A stretch of DNA of 64,000 bases from Paenibacillus wulumuqiensis (GCF_000971965.1 NZ_LAQP01000016.1:124001-188000), one strand, 5' to 3'; counted from the stretch's first letter, positions 1-9,299 are shown. Notes: generated from the letters alone by a model not told the origin. Numbers and translations are program-made.

Positions 1-126
1 ATTTTACCGTCCTTTTTTATATATTCCGGTCCAGGGCTGTATTACATATTGCTTTTTAGTTCTGCATTTTATTTCTTTTTAGCTCCGTACTTCATTTCGG
101 CGTATTTATAATTCCCATGCCAAATA

Positions 127-152
127 TGTAACATTTTCCAGTTTCACACGTG
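127..152 (+). promoter_or_regulatory. ECF-type promoter of the sigma factor gene
   Basis: TGTAACATTTT (127-137) is followed, 16 bases after its AAC, by CGTG (149-152). This matches the AAC-N16-CGT pattern of ECF promoters; the TGTAAC -35 is closest to SigX-like sites of Bacillus. It lies about 20 bases before the sigma gene's start, so the sigma factor probably transcribes its own operon. Seen in sequence; the regulatory reading is inference. Confidence 0.55.
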
Positions 153-171
153 GTTACAGTGAAAGGAGGTT

Positions 172-678
172 ATGGTGTCCAAACATCTGGATGAATTATA
201 CAGGCAGTACACACATGACATCTACCGGTATCTGTATTCATTAAGCCGCAATCATCATACGGCGGAAGACCTGATGCAGGAGACCTTTTACCGGGCTTAC
301 CTGTATCTGGAAGTGTATAACGACGAAAAGGTAAAACCATGGCTGTTCCGGGCAGCCTATCATGCCTTTATCGACGACCAGCGCAAACGAAAGCGGCAGC
401 AGGTGCAGGAACCAGCCTTTTTCAATCAAATGACCGATCCGCAGACTGCGCCAGACAACCAATTGATTCAACAGGAGCAAATGGAGCAGATCGTCGATCA
501 GCTGGATCAACTGCCTCTTATGCAAAAGCAGGCTGTTCTTCTGTATGACTTTCACCAGTTCTCCTATCAGGAATCTTCAGCGATTATGGATATATCGCTC
601 TCCTATTTCAAAGTGCTGCTGTTTCGCGGACGGCAGCGATTACGCGATATTCACAAAGGCGGTGATCATGATGAGTGA
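172..678 (+). CDS. ECF RNA polymerase sigma factor
   Basis: A 168-residue sigma-70 family protein of the ECF type, which directs RNA polymerase to a small stress or envelope regulon. Region 2 is near residues 8-72 (DIYRYLYSLSRNHHTAEDLM, then ETFYRAY and KPWLFRAAYHAFIDD). Region 4 is near 105-160 (QLDQLPLMQKQAVLLYDF, then the helix-turn-helix SYQESSAIMDISLSYFKVLL). Its length is typical of SigM/SigX/SigW-class factors. AAAGGAGG sits 3 bases before the ATG. The stop overlaps the start of the next gene by 11 bases, the usual sign of a sigma/anti-sigma pair. Which B. subtilis ECF factor it matches cannot be told from sequence alone. Confidence 0.9.
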   Translation: MVSKHLDELYRQYTHDIYRYLYSLSRNHHTAEDLMQETFYRAYLYLEVYNDEKVKPWLFRAAYHAFIDDQRKRKRQQVQEPAFFNQMTDPQTAPDNQLIQQEQMEQIVDQLDQLPLMQKQAVLLYDFHQFSYQESSAIMDISLSYFKVLLFRGRQRLRDIHKGGDHDE

Positions 679-2005
679 CCCTTTTAGACAGAAGCTGCAG
701 GATTATTATGACGGCAAATTATCCGATGAGCAGCGTGCCGAGGTCGAGCAGGAACTGAATAAGCTGGAACAGTACCAGCAGTACGTCGGTGAACAGCTGG
801 ATCGGGACGAACAGCAGTACATGGGTGAACAGACGGACTTGGATGAACAACATTCCACCGAGCGACCGGTGAATCAGGATGAGCCGCTGAATGGGAACCA
901 TGCGCAGCAGCCGGATAAGGATCATTCTGCAAGTGCTGCTTTCCCGAAACTGAAGCCAGCCTTTATGCGACGGTATGGTCAGCTCTATACCGATGAACGG
1001 ATGGATCAGAAAAAAGTACGGCGGATCATGCGGCGCAGCAAATGGCGTTCGCGCTCGGGCACTGCGGGGATTGTGATTGGAGCATTTTTCGCTTTTATTT
1101 TCGTATGTTCGATCTTTAATATTATTTATTACGGCATTGGAGAAAATGGTCGTCTCGATACTTACCGGGACGTGATTCGTTCCGCTATTGCCGTGACTCA
1201 GCCGAATGTGTCCCTGGATAGCGCCGGTGCCAATGTTGACCCAACCGGCCTACATATCAAAGGTGCAATGGAGAAACAGATCGGCAGCAGCCAAGTCAAA
1301 ATCGCAGACTACTCTGTAGATATCACGTTTAACTTCGCACGTACGTACAATACCGATTGGCTGACAGAAAGCACTCCGTCTAGGATGTCTTTTCAGCCGC
1401 CAGGTTCGGATGTCTCCAATGACAGCGCAGCGGCATGGGAGCGTCTCGGACATTTGCCGGAGGGTACGGTAGTTGAAGCCTTTATCAGCTTTGATAAATA
1501 CTACAGCACAGACCAGGCGCTGCAGCTGTTCAAGGGCAGGAATATGAAGCCGCTCTGGCTGGCTGTACGTCCAGGAACCGATAGTGATATGAACGAATCG
1601 GGATCTTCCATGTTGAGTAATGTGATCGGGTTCCCGTACGAGCCGCTCTGGCATGATTCGGATCAGACGCTGCTTCATCACAGCGAAGAAAAGATCGGCT
1701 GGTTCAGCCGCACCAGCAGTTCCAGCTACAGCTATCCGACAGTGCAGGACTACGGCAGTGGGGATATACGGAATAAAAACTTCCTCGACACACTGCACTT
1801 GATCCAGCCTTACAAAGGAATCCTGCGCGCGCCAGCTCCCTTTTACGATTTTGACCGGATTACCCGTTATATTGAGCAAAACGGCGTGCAGATCTATGGC
1901 ATGGCAGTGACCGGTCCTACCAAGGAAGTATTGAAGCTCAAAAATGAAGCATTTGCCCATCGTATTGAATTGGGGGAAGTACGGTTGTGGAATTGGGAAG
2001 ATTAG
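668..2005 (+). CDS. Membrane anti-sigma factor (Sigma_reg type)
   Basis: A 445-residue protein translated from an ATG that overlaps the sigma gene's end, with AAAGGCGG upstream. A longer open frame exists upstream but lies inside the sigma gene. The N-terminal 110 residues are rich in Glu, Gln and Asp and lack a zinc-binding HxxxCxxC motif. A basic segment (MRRSKWRSRSG) precedes one membrane span near residues 135-160, and about 280 residues lie outside. This fits the anti-sigma family with Sigma_reg_N and Sigma_reg_C domains: cytoplasmic sigma binding, extracellular sensing. The pairing is firm from gene order; the domain names are from memory. The signal sensed is unknown. Confidence 0.7.
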   Translation: MMSDPFRQKLQDYYDGKLSDEQRAEVEQELNKLEQYQQYVGEQLDRDEQQYMGEQTDLDEQHSTERPVNQDEPLNGNHAQQPDKDHSASAAFPKLKPAFMRRYGQLYTDERMDQKKVRRIMRRSKWRSRSGTAGIVIGAFFAFIFVCSIFNIIYYGIGENGRLDTYRDVIRSAIAVTQPNVSLDSAGANVDPTGLHIKGAMEKQIGSSQVKIADYSVDITFNFARTYNTDWLTESTPSRMSFQPPGSDVSNDSAAAWERLGHLPEGTVVEAFISFDKYYSTDQALQLFKGRNMKPLWLAVRPGTDSDMNESGSSMLSNVIGFPYEPLWHDSDQTLLHHSEEKIGWFSRTSSSSYSYPTVQDYGSGDIRNKNFLDTLHLIQPYKGILRAPAPFYDFDRITRYIEQNGVQIYGMAVTGPTKEVLKLKNEAFAHRIELGEVRLWNWED

Positions 2006-2036
2006 AATGACTGAAGTGAATAAGCAGCACATACCA

Positions 2037-2077
2037 AAAGAAGCACTGCAAACAAGAGTTTGACGGTGCTTCTTTTT
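2037..2077. terminator. Bidirectional intrinsic terminator
   Basis: AAAGAAGCAC (2037-2046) pairs with GTGCTTCTTT (2066-2075) and is followed by Ts. On the other strand the T-run is also present. It lies between the convergent anti-sigma gene and the end of the Tad-like operon and can serve both. Confidence 0.8.
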
Positions 2078-2127
2078 GTATATGGTTCAATTCTCTAACA
2101 AAATTCAATTCATTGTATTATGATATT

Positions 2128-5100
2128 TTAATGTGTGCCGTAAGCAGAAAAATCATCATAGGAAGATAGATCCGTATCATAAAAAATAACATCGCCATCC
2201 TTCACAAGATAACTCACCTGATAAGGATCGTTAACGATATGATCGCGGCTTCCATCCGTATGATCATAACCTTCCATATCCCACCACTGGTTGTTATAGC
2301 CTGCTGGAGTATGAATATACTGCAGATGGGGATGAGCGGTATCTCCGTTGACTACAGATTCCAGATCGAAATTCACTACGATAAAACCATTTTTCAAGAA
2401 AATGGGCGATTTCTCATCAAGTACATGCGAACGTCCGTATTCGGCCAGATTAGTTCCTTTGGGTACGGCATACACATTAGCAGGCAAGCTGTATTCACCA
2501 TACCATTGCTGTACACTCGCATTGACTCTGGCAGCCGATGCAGAAGCATTTTCCGGCCGTTCAAACGTATTAATAAACGTCCGCAAAGGCGAAGTTAGGA
2601 TCTGGATATCATAACCGCCCGTATAGGTCGACTTATTGGAACGTTTGATAAAATTAGCGATGTACTGTTCTTTTGTAATCATCCAGCCCTCCGACAAGTC
2701 ATAGATCGATGCAGCTGTATTTTTGATAGCTGCGGCGGGGACATTACGAAGGCGCTGGTTTAACGTTACATCACGCCGTTCCACATCAGAAGCGGAGCCT
2801 ATTTTGATGAATTTCTTATGGTCCGAGTGATAGTATAAATCTACGGGCACTCGCTCCGGCTGGGTCGACGCATTTTTATCTTGATAATAGAAAGTTGGAG
2901 TGATACGAATAGCATCTTTGTCTCCAAACATATTCCCTTTTGTTTTCAAATCGAATTTAAAATGATATCCGGTTTTAACCGTTACGTTCTTGAATCCTGG
3001 GAGTGGGTTACTTCCACGCATAACAGGCAGTACATAGGGAGAATTATTGCCACGGAGTTCTCCATCCATCTCATTGGGACCTACCCAGTACGATTTCCCC
3101 GTAGACGAGCTGCTCCCTTTCGTAGTCCGGAACACTTTTTCCCAGTTAAAATCCGCTATATCGGTAACGTGGAAATCATATATTCTTCCGATCACTTCTA
3201 CATCAACGGTATCCTTGGCCACATGATTTTTCAGATCAAAGTTGGCATCTTGTTCTGCAGTGAAGCTGCCGGGAGCATTTTCAGCAATGTTACGGAAGGC
3301 TACAGTGTAATTACCTTCATCCACCCACACCGGTAAATGGAATACCGTATCCAGCTGATTCACCGGCACATCGATCCAAGTATTTTTGGGATAGAATGTA
3401 TTCCTGTCCTTGCTGTAAACATCAAACGGGAAGAGGACTTGCTTGGTTTTGAAATACTTGGCAAAGTCTCTTTTACCATAGCCGGGATAAGATGATTGGC
3501 TTTGATGTTGGCCGCTTGTAGGAATGCGGACAGTAAAAGGACGATCCAAAATCAAAGCCATCCTGGCTGAATCCGGCACCGTTTTTTGATTATGTAGCTT
3601 ATCATCGGATATGGATGAATAGTTTACAACCGGTGTATAGACAGTGACATTGTTAATGCCTGTAATCGGAAAGTTCTGGTCCCCATCCCCATTCACATTT
3701 TCATCAATCATTGTATAAAAAATAGTTCCGGTTGCTGGTGTATTAGCTTTATTGGTCAGTTTGGGACTAATCAGCTGTGAACCTTTGAGCAGGACCTTCT
3801 CGGTTGAGTCCTTGTAGGAACGAATTTTAGCAGGTGCTGGAATTTCTTTGGGTTCAACCGTTGTCTTTTTCGTCCATTCTCCATTCATCACTTCGGTTTC
3901 TTTATTTTTAAAAGTGAACTGGATCTCATCATTACGAACTTGCGGATCATCTGTTTTGCTTTCAGCCATGCCTTTGAGCTTACTCTCGTCATTAGGAACC
4001 GAAGGTTTGCCTGACTTGCCACCATCAATGACGCCAGGATGGTAATTAATAGCACCCGTTTCATCCGGACGTACATGATCATTTACATCCATACTATCTT
4101 CTTTTTCGATTGCAGGCGGTGTATAGCCAGCTGCAGAGATCGTTACACTTCCATTTGGGAGCGCATAGTTATTCATTTTCGCCTGGTGAATGCCATAAGC
4201 GGCTAATTGATTAATTTGCCAATAAGAGTAATCACGGGTAAAGCCAAAATTGTACGTTTTGGTCGCATTGGCTGATTTGTTTTTCCAATCCCCTTTATTA
4301 TTTTTTTCTTTCCACTTGAGGCTGTATTTTACTTTTACCTGGCACTTGTATTCGACTTTTCCTTTCATTTCTCCAAACTTATGGCTGAACAAGTAATTGT
4401 AACCCCATGCATTTGCATACAGGTTCTCACTCGTAGGGATACCTCGGGTTGCATCAAAATGACGTCCATTCGCTGCATCATCACCAAGAATATGTCCGGC
4501 TGCTTCGGGATTCATTACTGCTTTGGAACGCTCTTGTGCTTGTGTTGGAGGCAGTATGGTGAATGTACAGTCACCTTTCCCTTCCGAAGGAAGTTCAGGA
4601 TCTTCGCAATCCGGATTATCCGCACTGGTTTGCCCCGGCTTACACCCTTCGACAATGTCGTAATACTGGTATGCCCTGTATTCTTCAAAAGATCCGTTAT
4701 ACTTGAATTTTGGAGGTTCCCCTTCTGTTATAGCTGGTTGCTTCGATGGGTCTGTTCCATCTGTTGTTTTTTTGTAGCCGATGTATTTGTACTTTTCATT
4801 TGTTGGTGCTGTAAATTCATATTCGGTTCCCGGCTTCATTTCTTCCTCCCGAGGAGGGAAGATAGCGTTGAGGGATTTACCGTCTTTGGTTTTGTAGTAG
4901 ACGCTTAGTTTGGAGTCGAGTTCTATTTTGAATAGGACTGGAATGTAGATTCGAGCTCCAATTGTTGTAGGACTACAGTTTATTGTACAAGTATCAGTTA
5001 TATCTTCTGCGCGATCAGCATCTAAGTTAATATTTACCTTAACAGGAATTGTTGCAGTATCCGTTCCAATACCGCTTTTAGTATAGGTAAGCTCGCTCTC

Positions 5101-5535
5101 TTCTGTTCCAGTTGACATTGCTCTACTGTAACTGGGCCAAATCCCTCTTCCATCTTCAGATTTTTCTGTTCTCGATGCTTCAAAATAGATAGCATTTTCT
5201 GGAGTACGTTTATACAGACTTACTGCTATACTTTTTATTGTACGATTAGGAAAAGTGAATTGATAATCTTGTTGAGCTATTCCATCATCACCTCGATATG
5301 GAGCCTTCTTATCAACCCAACTAGACCCATACCACATATCATAATACATCATCCCAACAAAATACCGATAGTTGGCTTCTGTCGTATTTTCGGATGTATC
5401 TTTATAGTAATGAAGTGGAGTAGATACATCTGCTGCATTAGCTTTTAAAAAGCCAATATCCGTTGAAAGCAAAATATTAAATATAAATATAATAAGAATT
5501 GTATATGCCCAATAGCGTTTATTTTTGATAAACAT
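2128..5535 (-). CDS. Large secreted protein, last gene of Tad-like operon
   Basis: A 1135-residue protein with a hydrophobic N-terminus (about residues 10-30) ending near KANAAD, a plausible signal peptidase I site. No membrane span or LPXTG is visible at the C-terminus. The mature part is polar, rich in Tyr, Asn, Thr and Asp, and looks like repeated beta-sandwich modules. Cysteines occur in short groups (CTINC near 185; CKPGQ, NPDCED and GDCTF near 300-325). I recall similar Paenibacillus proteins annotated with DUF5704, but cannot confirm this. The start is ATG with GGAG overlapping the upstream stop, one base apart, so it is translationally linked to the stalk-domain gene. It may be an adhesin displayed or exported by the pilus machine (inference). 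Confidence 0.6.
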   Translation of the reverse strand: MFIKNKRYWAYTILIIFIFNILLSTDIGFLKANAADVSTPLHYYKDTSENTTEANYRYFVGMMYYDMWYGSSWVDKKAPYRGDDGIAQQDYQFTFPNRTIKSIAVSLYKRTPENAIYFEASRTEKSEDGRGIWPSYSRAMSTGTEESELTYTKSGIGTDTATIPVKVNINLDADRAEDITDTCTINCSPTTIGARIYIPVLFKIELDSKLSVYYKTKDGKSLNAIFPPREEEMKPGTEYEFTAPTNEKYKYIGYKKTTDGTDPSKQPAITEGEPPKFKYNGSFEEYRAYQYYDIVEGCKPGQTSADNPDCEDPELPSEGKGDCTFTILPPTQAQERSKAVMNPEAAGHILGDDAANGRHFDATRGIPTSENLYANAWGYNYLFSHKFGEMKGKVEYKCQVKVKYSLKWKEKNNKGDWKNKSANATKTYNFGFTRDYSYWQINQLAAYGIHQAKMNNYALPNGSVTISAAGYTPPAIEKEDSMDVNDHVRPDETGAINYHPGVIDGGKSGKPSVPNDESKLKGMAESKTDDPQVRNDEIQFTFKNKETEVMNGEWTKKTTVEPKEIPAPAKIRSYKDSTEKVLLKGSQLISPKLTNKANTPATGTIFYTMIDENVNGDGDQNFPITGINNVTVYTPVVNYSSISDDKLHNQKTVPDSARMALILDRPFTVRIPTSGQHQSQSSYPGYGKRDFAKYFKTKQVLFPFDVYSKDRNTFYPKNTWIDVPVNQLDTVFHLPVWVDEGNYTVAFRNIAENAPGSFTAEQDANFDLKNHVAKDTVDVEVIGRIYDFHVTDIADFNWEKVFRTTKGSSSSTGKSYWVGPNEMDGELRGNNSPYVLPVMRGSNPLPGFKNVTVKTGYHFKFDLKTKGNMFGDKDAIRITPTFYYQDKNASTQPERVPVDLYYHSDHKKFIKIGSASDVERRDVTLNQRLRNVPAAAIKNTAASIYDLSEGWMITKEQYIANFIKRSNKSTYTGGYDIQILTSPLRTFINTFERPENASASAARVNASVQQWYGEYSLPANVYAVPKGTNLAEYGRSHVLDEKSPIFLKNGFIVVNFDLESVVNGDTAHPHLQYIHTPAGYNNQWWDMEGYDHTDGSRDHIVNDPYQVSYLVKDGDVIFYDTDLSSYDDFSAYGTH

Positions 5536-5536
5536 T

Positions 5537-6505
5537 TTATTTTCTCCACGGATTGTCCATCAGTATAAGTGAAACATCATCTTGCTCAAAAGAGCTATCG
5601 AATCCAATATATTTAACATCCTGAATTGATAATTGTTTTTTATCCTTAATTTTTTCAAAAATTTCATCACTATTAGCATAAACGCCATAATAACTATAAA
5701 CGGTACCATCATTATTTTTTTGCGTTAATTCATTTCTCTTATATCTGTAGCGTACATCCCCCTTATTGGTCAATAAATATAAATTAGGAGAGATATTGCC
5801 ACTGGATCTTACGCGTATATAACTTAATCCATTGTATGCACTATCGTCATGAAAAGTATAAAGGTCAATTCCATAAATATAACCCGCCATTAATAGGGGG
5901 AAATTAGAAGTCTTAATTTTGACAGCATACTTGTAAGGCTGATCATAACTATTTGACATCAATGCAGGATTGTTAGAAAAAAATGACTTGTATGGATCAA
6001 TTGAAGTTTTAGGCAATCCCAGCTCCTCTACGGTTGGCGGTTTTTTGCTACCAATCCATACCCATCTGCTGATCTGATCCCAATTCACCTCTTGTCCAAG
6101 CCCTTCACTCACCAAGCGCAATGGCACATAAGTACGCTGCTGCTTCACAATAATCTTACTATCATAAGTCTTGCTTGTACCGTCAACAGTAGCTGTCGAC
6201 GAACCTACAGTCATGGTAACGCTGTGCTTATCTGTTTTCAGTGTGATATTTTGTTTTCCGTCAACTCGTTCATACCCCACCTTTGCACCCAACTTTTCGG
6301 ATACAAAACGAATCGGTACCATGACTGCACTGTTCTCATCCTGGAAAGGCTTTGCATCCGGAAATGCCATTTTACGAGCATTTAAAAGTACTTCTACCTG
6401 TTTCGTACCGGTAGCAGCCTGAGCTGGATACTGCGGAATAGTACTCAAAATGAAAGATGAAGCCAGAACTGCCAGAACTGTTTTTCTAATAAAATTGGTT
6501 TGCAT
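5537..6505 (-). CDS. Stalk-domain (copper amine oxidase N-like) secreted protein
   Basis: A 322-residue protein with a signal peptide (residues 1-31, ending PAQAAT). Residues 36-152 hold two copies of the stalk-domain pattern (VMVPIRFVSEKLGAKVGYE and TYVPLRLVSEGLGQEVNWD), the 'copper amine oxidase N-terminal' fold common in Paenibacillus exported proteins. It does not indicate amine oxidase activity. The C-terminal 160 residues are not recognised. AGGAGG precedes the ATG. It lies between the last pilin-like gene and the 1135-residue protein, one base from the latter, so the two may act together at the cell surface. Confidence 0.75.
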   Translation of the reverse strand: MQTNFIRKTVLAVLASSFILSTIPQYPAQAATGTKQVEVLLNARKMAFPDAKPFQDENSAVMVPIRFVSEKLGAKVGYERVDGKQNITLKTDKHSVTMTVGSSTATVDGTSKTYDSKIIVKQQRTYVPLRLVSEGLGQEVNWDQISRWVWIGSKKPPTVEELGLPKTSIDPYKSFFSNNPALMSNSYDQPYKYAVKIKTSNFPLLMAGYIYGIDLYTFHDDSAYNGLSYIRVRSSGNISPNLYLLTNKGDVRYRYKRNELTQKNNDGTVYSYYGVYANSDEIFEKIKDKKQLSIQDVKYIGFDSSFEQDDVSLILMDNPWRK

Positions 6506-6626
6506 TGTTACTCCTCCTAAGTTGGGTTTGTACGTTCACTACCAAGTATGTAGCTTATGAACATATACTATGCTCAAATGGAAAATCGCGCGAATTTTCA
6601 CATACCTTTTTATCGGCAACAGTTAG

Positions 6627-7610
6627 TTAATTACCAATACCGCAGCGAAGAGGAATATATCCTTTTTGAGCTACTTCTTTTGCTGAAGTGAAAACTTCTT
6701 CAGGACTATATTCTGATTTGCAGGATTTAGACGAAAAATAGTATCTTCGACCATCCACATTAATTCCTTGGAACGTCTCTTTCTTCACAATACGCGCGCC
6801 GCCCAGCGCATAGTTGTTGTAATACTGACTTCCCAGCGGAATTCCCTGTACAAAAGCCAGCACACCGGCATCATTGATCGTATTATTCCAATCCTCTTGC
6901 GAGATATATGGCACGGTAAAAGTATACGAGGTGCCATACCTTTTGGAAGTGACATTATACTGATTAATGCTCCGTTCCAGATCATTCTGGATCGCGTTGA
7001 CGATCGTGGTGCGGCGAGCAGCGTCAAAGGCTGGGGTATCTTTTAGCAAAGGAATATCAGCCTCTTCTGCGATCTCCCCGCGGAATCCCTGTATCCACCG
7101 CTCGTCAGCCGCTCTCTGAATCGTGACATAGTCATCCAGGGTGAAGCTGTATGTATTATTGTGCGCATCCTTGTACACATACGGCTTTTTGGGACTCCAT
7201 ACATGGCGGAACTCCGTCTCTCCCCGTGCATTGCGGTACTCTTCAAACTGGTACATATAGTAGCCGTCATAACCAACAACAACCAGTGCTGGGATATAAC
7301 TGTTCAGCACGTACTGGCCTGTCGGGTCGTCGGTCACATTAAAATTCATGTACATCGTTTTGAAAAAAGTATCCGCTGCCTGTTCCTTGTTGATCCGTAC
7401 ATTTTTGGCGGATTGGTACTGGGATTCCAGCGGCTGGCTAACGTTGGTGATCAGCGCCTGGGCGGCATCCTGGGCAGCGGTATCGATCGCCCGGTTATAT
7501 CTCGTCTGCAGCAGCATATTGATCCGGTTATCTTCCAGATCGATATGGTTCCGCACGAAAATAAACAGCAGAATCAGCACCAGCACGACGGCAAAGCTAG
7601 TAATCTTCAT
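6627..7610 (-). CDS. Pilin-like/TadE-like membrane-anchored protein
   Basis: A 327-residue protein with a single N-terminal membrane helix (residues 4-20, FAVVLVLILLFIFV) followed by an amphipathic helix (IDTAAQDAAQALI). That layout is shared by TadE/TadF-type minor pilins. The rest is a large, Tyr-rich extracellular domain with cysteines near the C-terminus (CKSEY and LRCGIGN). The ATG is preceded by GGGGGG, and the frame overlaps the upstream gene by 14 bases. No sequence family is recognised with certainty; the role as a minor pilin or assembly factor comes from topology and from its place among Tad-like genes. Confidence 0.55.
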   Translation of the reverse strand: MKITSFAVVLVLILLFIFVRNHIDLEDNRINMLLQTRYNRAIDTAAQDAAQALITNVSQPLESQYQSAKNVRINKEQAADTFFKTMYMNFNVTDDPTGQYVLNSYIPALVVVGYDGYYMYQFEEYRNARGETEFRHVWSPKKPYVYKDAHNNTYSFTLDDYVTIQRAADERWIQGFRGEIAEEADIPLLKDTPAFDAARRTTIVNAIQNDLERSINQYNVTSKRYGTSYTFTVPYISQEDWNNTINDAGVLAFVQGIPLGSQYYNNYALGGARIVKKETFQGINVDGRRYYFSSKSCKSEYSPEEVFTSAKEVAQKGYIPLRCGIGN

Positions 7611-8142
7611 TCAGTACCATCCCCCCGTACGGAATAACGATCTTCTCGTTCGGCGCCTGTACGGCATTGAACAGAAAATCACTCATCAGCGTAGCCATGG
7701 TACGGTTGGTGTTTTTGACCTGCACATTAAAAAAGTCACCGCTGTTCAGCTTGTACACTCTTGCCGGATCATCCGGATTATCGCTGCCATGCGGGAACAG
7801 TCTGGCATTGATCTGGGTGTTGTAATATCCCTCGTAATTGACCTTGAAATCATTCTGGAATGTGCCATCGTCATTGTATACCGGATCGTACCGTTTGTGC
7901 AGATGCTCCATCTGGATATCGTACGTATTGCCGGTCAGATACAGCTGATCTTCGAATTCCTGAAACATTTTTGGCGTAATATAGCCTTTGTCACGTACAC
8001 TGTCCACGAACCGGGTTACCGTATTCAGCACAATAATCTGTGAGTTGCTGTCCTGGCTGCTGAATGCCGTATAGATCGGCCAGATGCCCATCAGCAGAAC
8101 CGCGATAAAGGCTGCGAATATTTTGATCAATGGATTGCTCAT
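7597..8142 (-). CDS. Pilin-like membrane-anchored protein
   Basis: A 181-residue protein with an N-terminal membrane helix (IKIFAAFIAVLLMGIWPI, about residues 5-23). A helical stretch follows (IIVLNTVTRFVDSVRDKGYI), then a polar outer domain. Two ATGs lie six bases apart. I chose the second because AAGGGAG is then 7 bases upstream; with the first it is one base. It overlaps the next gene by 14 bases and starts 12 bases after the previous stop. Probably a minor pilin or TadE-like subunit of the Tad-like machine; this assignment is by context, as no family motif is clear. Confidence 0.55.
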   Translation of the reverse strand: MSNPLIKIFAAFIAVLLMGIWPIYTAFSSQDSNSQIIVLNTVTRFVDSVRDKGYITPKMFQEFEDQLYLTGNTYDIQMEHLHKRYDPVYNDDGTFQNDFKVNYEGYYNTQINARLFPHGSDNPDDPARVYKLNSGDFFNVQVKNTNRTMATLMSDFLFNAVQAPNEKIVIPYGGMVLNEDY

Positions 8143-8154
8143 TGCCATACTCCC

Positions 8155-8541
8155 TTATGTGAACCTCAGCATGACCAGCTGGCCTCCGGTATTTCGGATG
8201 TATGCAGGGGTATATTTTTGGTTCAAATCTATTGAGGATACATCCACTTCATCCGTGTCGAGATCTTTGGGATACAGGGTGCCATTCACCTCGATATCCA
8301 CCTGCAGACTGTTAATCTGGTGAATCGTCTGACGAACTTCGGCTCCGGTGCAGGTGTATTTGTTTTCAATTTTCAAAGTGGAATGAATATTGCGGTCTGA
8401 CGATGCGGTCAGATGATAGGTCTGTTCATTGATGCGCGCTGATGTCTGGAACAGCGCATAAGCTCCACTGAGCGAAGCGATAAAGATCAGAAAGCTGACC
8501 CCCAGCCATAGAGCCGAGCGGGCATGTTCGCCTATATTCAT
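8155..8541 (-). CDS. Small TadE-like membrane protein
   Basis: A 128-residue protein with one N-terminal membrane helix (about residues 10-31, LWLGVSFLIFIASLSGAYAL) and a small outer domain with a single cysteine (YTCTG). The layout matches the other three short proteins of this cluster. ATG start; AAAGGA lies 11 bases upstream, a rather long spacing. Twelve bases separate it from the next gene. Likely a pilin-like subunit, by context. Confidence 0.5.
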   Translation of the reverse strand: MNIGEHARSALWLGVSFLIFIASLSGAYALFQTSARINEQTYHLTASSDRNIHSTLKIENKYTCTGAEVRQTIHQINSLQVDIEVNGTLYPKDLDTDEVDVSSIDLNQKYTPAYIRNTGGQLVMLRFT

Positions 8542-8816
8542 ACATGATCATATCCTTTGTGGTAAAGGCAGGATAGATTCTTCTTCCTGCCCTGCCTTTG
8601 TAATAACATTGCCTGATGTATTGATTCGTGACATAGATAACTTGTTTGCGTGTCATGGAAAACTTCTCCGTGCTGCCTGGATCAATTATTTGTACTTATG
8701 GAAAAAATCATTATCTATCTGGAAACACTGTGTATCCGAAAACTGGCGATAGATAGATAGATAGGGGATACTTTAAATCCTCTCTACCCATTTATCCCAA
8801 TAACCCTTATGAACGC
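8542..8816. other. Gap inside the Tad-like gene string with GATA repeats
   Basis: 275 bases without a convincing gene between two pilin-like genes, the largest gap in the operon. It contains four tandem GATA units (about 8744-8763). I see no clear terminator or promoter. Because pilin genes are often expressed at different levels from the machine genes, an mRNA processing or attenuation site here is possible but not shown. Confidence 0.4.
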
Positions 8817-9299
8817 TTAATTCTGCCTAAACACCAGCGCACGTACCACATTACTTTTATCCCGGATCACTTCGCTTTTGAATGTTCCGGTCGGGTTGAT
8901 ATAGTTGTTGGAAGACTGGTCGAGTGCATCTGAAAATGATCCTGATGCTGTATCTTTGCTGACCGAACCATAGTCCGTACTGTCTACCGACGCGGTATTG
9001 TTCACCTGATGGAAGTACCAGATACCTGCCGGGTTTTTGCCTGTGAGGACCTGAATACCGAAGGAACCCTGATCCTTGAACTTGCGCAGCGAAGATACGA
9101 CCTGGCTGCCGGAAATATTGGTATTGTCGTAGACGGCATACTGCGTCTGATCCAGCTCTTTCTGGATACCGGAAAAATTGTTCTGGGCCGTCTTGGTCGC
9201 CTCCTGGGCACTGATGAACAGAACGACAACGATGGTAATCAGGGCGATCGTCAGGAAGAGTCCTGCGGCTATTTTTAATGCAGCTGATGCGTTATTCAT
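8817..9299 (-). CDS. Candidate major pilin of the Tad-like system
   Basis: A 160-residue protein with a short N-terminus (MNNASAALKIAAG) running directly into a membrane helix (LFLTIALITIVVVLFI). A long polar amphipathic helix follows (AQEATKTAQNNFSGIQKEL), then a Ser/Asn/Thr-rich head. This is the shape of a type IV pilin-like subunit. No canonical prepilin peptidase G|xxxxE site is present, so processing is uncertain. AAAGGAG precedes the ATG. It is the first small gene after the TadB-TadC-like gene, where Flp-type subunits or TadE-like proteins could be expected. It could instead be a pseudopilin. Confidence 0.5.
   Translation of the reverse strand: MNNASAALKIAAGLFLTIALITIVVVLFISAQEATKTAQNNFSGIQKELDQTQYAVYDNTNISGSQVVSSLRKFKDQGSFGIQVLTGKNPAGIWYFHQVNNTASVDSTDYGSVSKDTASGSFSDALDQSSNNYINPTGTFKSEVIRDKSNVVRALVFRQN

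Noticed and set aside
1250-2032. 260-codon open frame antisense to the anti-sigma gene
   Set aside because: No ribosome binding site and no recognisable domain; the sigma/anti-sigma arrangement explains the region.
8744-8763. GATA tandem units as a possible CRISPR or regulatory array
   Set aside because: Only four 4-base units without spacers; a simple microsatellite.
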